Source: an uncultured Clostridia bacterium (GTDB lineage Bacteria; Bacillota; Clostridia; Christensenellales; Borkfalkiaceae). Taken from it: a DNA stretch of 7,069 nt. The position numbers and the translations under genes were made by a program. Under the pieces are notes generated by a model. It was not told the origin of the DNA and did no database searches. It was given only the letters and a program-made list of their open reading frames with translations. Numbering within the stretch: position 1 is the first letter of the stretch; each line of letters starts with the position of its first letter. Below are positions 6,568-7,069 of the stretch, piece after piece. The stretch lies in the NCBI GenBank assembly GCA_944376035.1, contig CALWBJ010000154.1, positions 1-7,069 of the forward strand, read 5' to 3'.

Positions 6568-7069
6568 TTTAATCCTTCTTCGGTAAGTTTGCGTATAATG
6601 GCTTCCGCCTGCACGTCTCCTATTCCGTCTACTTTTTTTAAGTCTTCCTTTGACGCGGCGATTATACCGCCAATATCTTTGAAATATTCAATAAGCGCAT
6701 GCTTTTTGACTTTACCAAGTCCCTTTACACCGTCCAGAACCGAACTTAAAGCGCGCTTTGAACGCAGACTCCTGTGGTAAGTTATTGCAAACCTGTGCGC
6801 CTCGTCTCTGATTCTTTGCAGCATTCTTAGACAGTAATCGCTCTTTTTAAGAACGACAGGCTGATTTGAAAATATAGTAAATATCTCTTCTTCGCGCTTT
6901 GCGAGCGAGATGAGGTCTATATCGGTTATGTTTTCCGCGTCGAAAATCTCTTTTACGCTCGATAGTTGCCCCTTTCCGCCGTCGATTATAATAAGGTCGG
7001 GTTTGGGGAATTTTTCGGGGTCGGTTTTCATACGTTCGAGCCGACGCGTAAGAACTTCCTGTAAACTTC
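6564..7069 (-). CDS. uvrC: Excinuclease ABC subunit C (UvrC), C-terminal part
   Basis: The visible 167 residues are the 3' end of a gene cut by the right window edge; full UvrC is about 600 residues. UvrC makes both incisions in nucleotide excision repair, with UvrA and UvrB. The fragment begins in SLQEVLTRRLERM, part of the endonuclease region, and continues with IDGGKGQL (catalytic Asp at fragment residue 29) and RDEAHRFA (conserved His at 91), the RNase H-like 5'-incision domain. It ends in a tandem helix-hairpin-helix DNA-binding domain (about 113-125 and 146-157, GLGKVKKHAL and VDGIGDVQAEAI). The N-terminal GIY-YIG and UvrB-binding parts are outside the window. The open frame runs to the window edge, so the methionine at 7031 is internal. 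The stop overlaps the next gene's start by four bases. Confidence 0.96.
   Translation of the reverse strand, partial: SLQEVLTRRLERMKTDPEKFPKPDLIIIDGGKGQLSSVKEIFDAENITDIDLISLAKREEEIFTIFSNQPVVLKKSDYCLRMLQRIRDEAHRFAITYHRSLRSKRALSSVLDGVKGLGKVKKHALIEYFKDIGGIIAASKEDLKKVDGIGDVQAEAIIRKLTEEGLK
6573..6577 (-). promoter_or_regulatory. Ribosome binding site of the HAD gene
   Basis: AAGGA within the last codons of uvrC, 5 bases before ATG 6567. It shows that translation of the HAD gene begins at 6567 and not at the internal methionine at 6432, and the ATGA overlap suggests coupling to uvrC. Confidence 0.75.

Overview
The window looks like a contig end from a low-GC Bacillota (Clostridia-like) bacterium, probably from a short-read metagenome or draft genome. 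The reasons are AT-rich spacers, strong AAGGAGG-type ribosome binding sites, the lon-ysxC gene pair known from Firmicutes, and 29 bases of Illumina adapter left at the left end. Every convincing gene reads on the minus strand, so transcription runs from right to left. I cannot place it more finely than this.

Right part (7069 down to 2814): a tightly packed housekeeping operon in the order uvrC (3' part only), a Cof-type HAD phosphatase, lon, ysxC/engB. The uvrC stop and the HAD start overlap as ATGA. HAD to lon and lon to ysxC are each separated by 14 bases that carry the next gene's Shine-Dalgarno. The HAD reading frame is complete from motif I to motif IV, except for one in-frame TGA at codon 42. 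The obvious 222-residue open frame is therefore only the downstream part of a 267-codon gene that has lost its catalytic N-terminus. Three neighbouring genes end in TGA at sensible places, so TGA is a stop here. The codon is a nonsense mutation, a sequence error or, less likely, a recoding site.

Middle part (2813 to 1436): a spacer with a plausible sigma-A promoter, an AraC-family regulator with an unusually short C-terminus, and then a 429-base AT-rich spacer. That spacer holds a very strong minus-strand intrinsic terminator (perfect 17-bp stem) and a good promoter with a perfect TTGACA for the next gene.

Left part (1435 to 30): a 440-residue Gfo/Idh/MocA-family NAD(P)-dependent oxidoreductase, probably acting on a sugar or cyclitol derivative and plausibly controlled by the AraC regulator upstream. 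Its dinucleotide-binding glycine motif is degenerate and it carries a cysteine cluster. The biological sequence ends in an AT-rich stretch with a short palindrome flanked by direct repeats, followed by adapter.

I found no mobile element, CRISPR array, tRNA or rRNA, and nothing that amounts to a new defence or biosynthetic system. The points most worth a second look are the in-frame TGA in the HAD gene and the adapter remnant.
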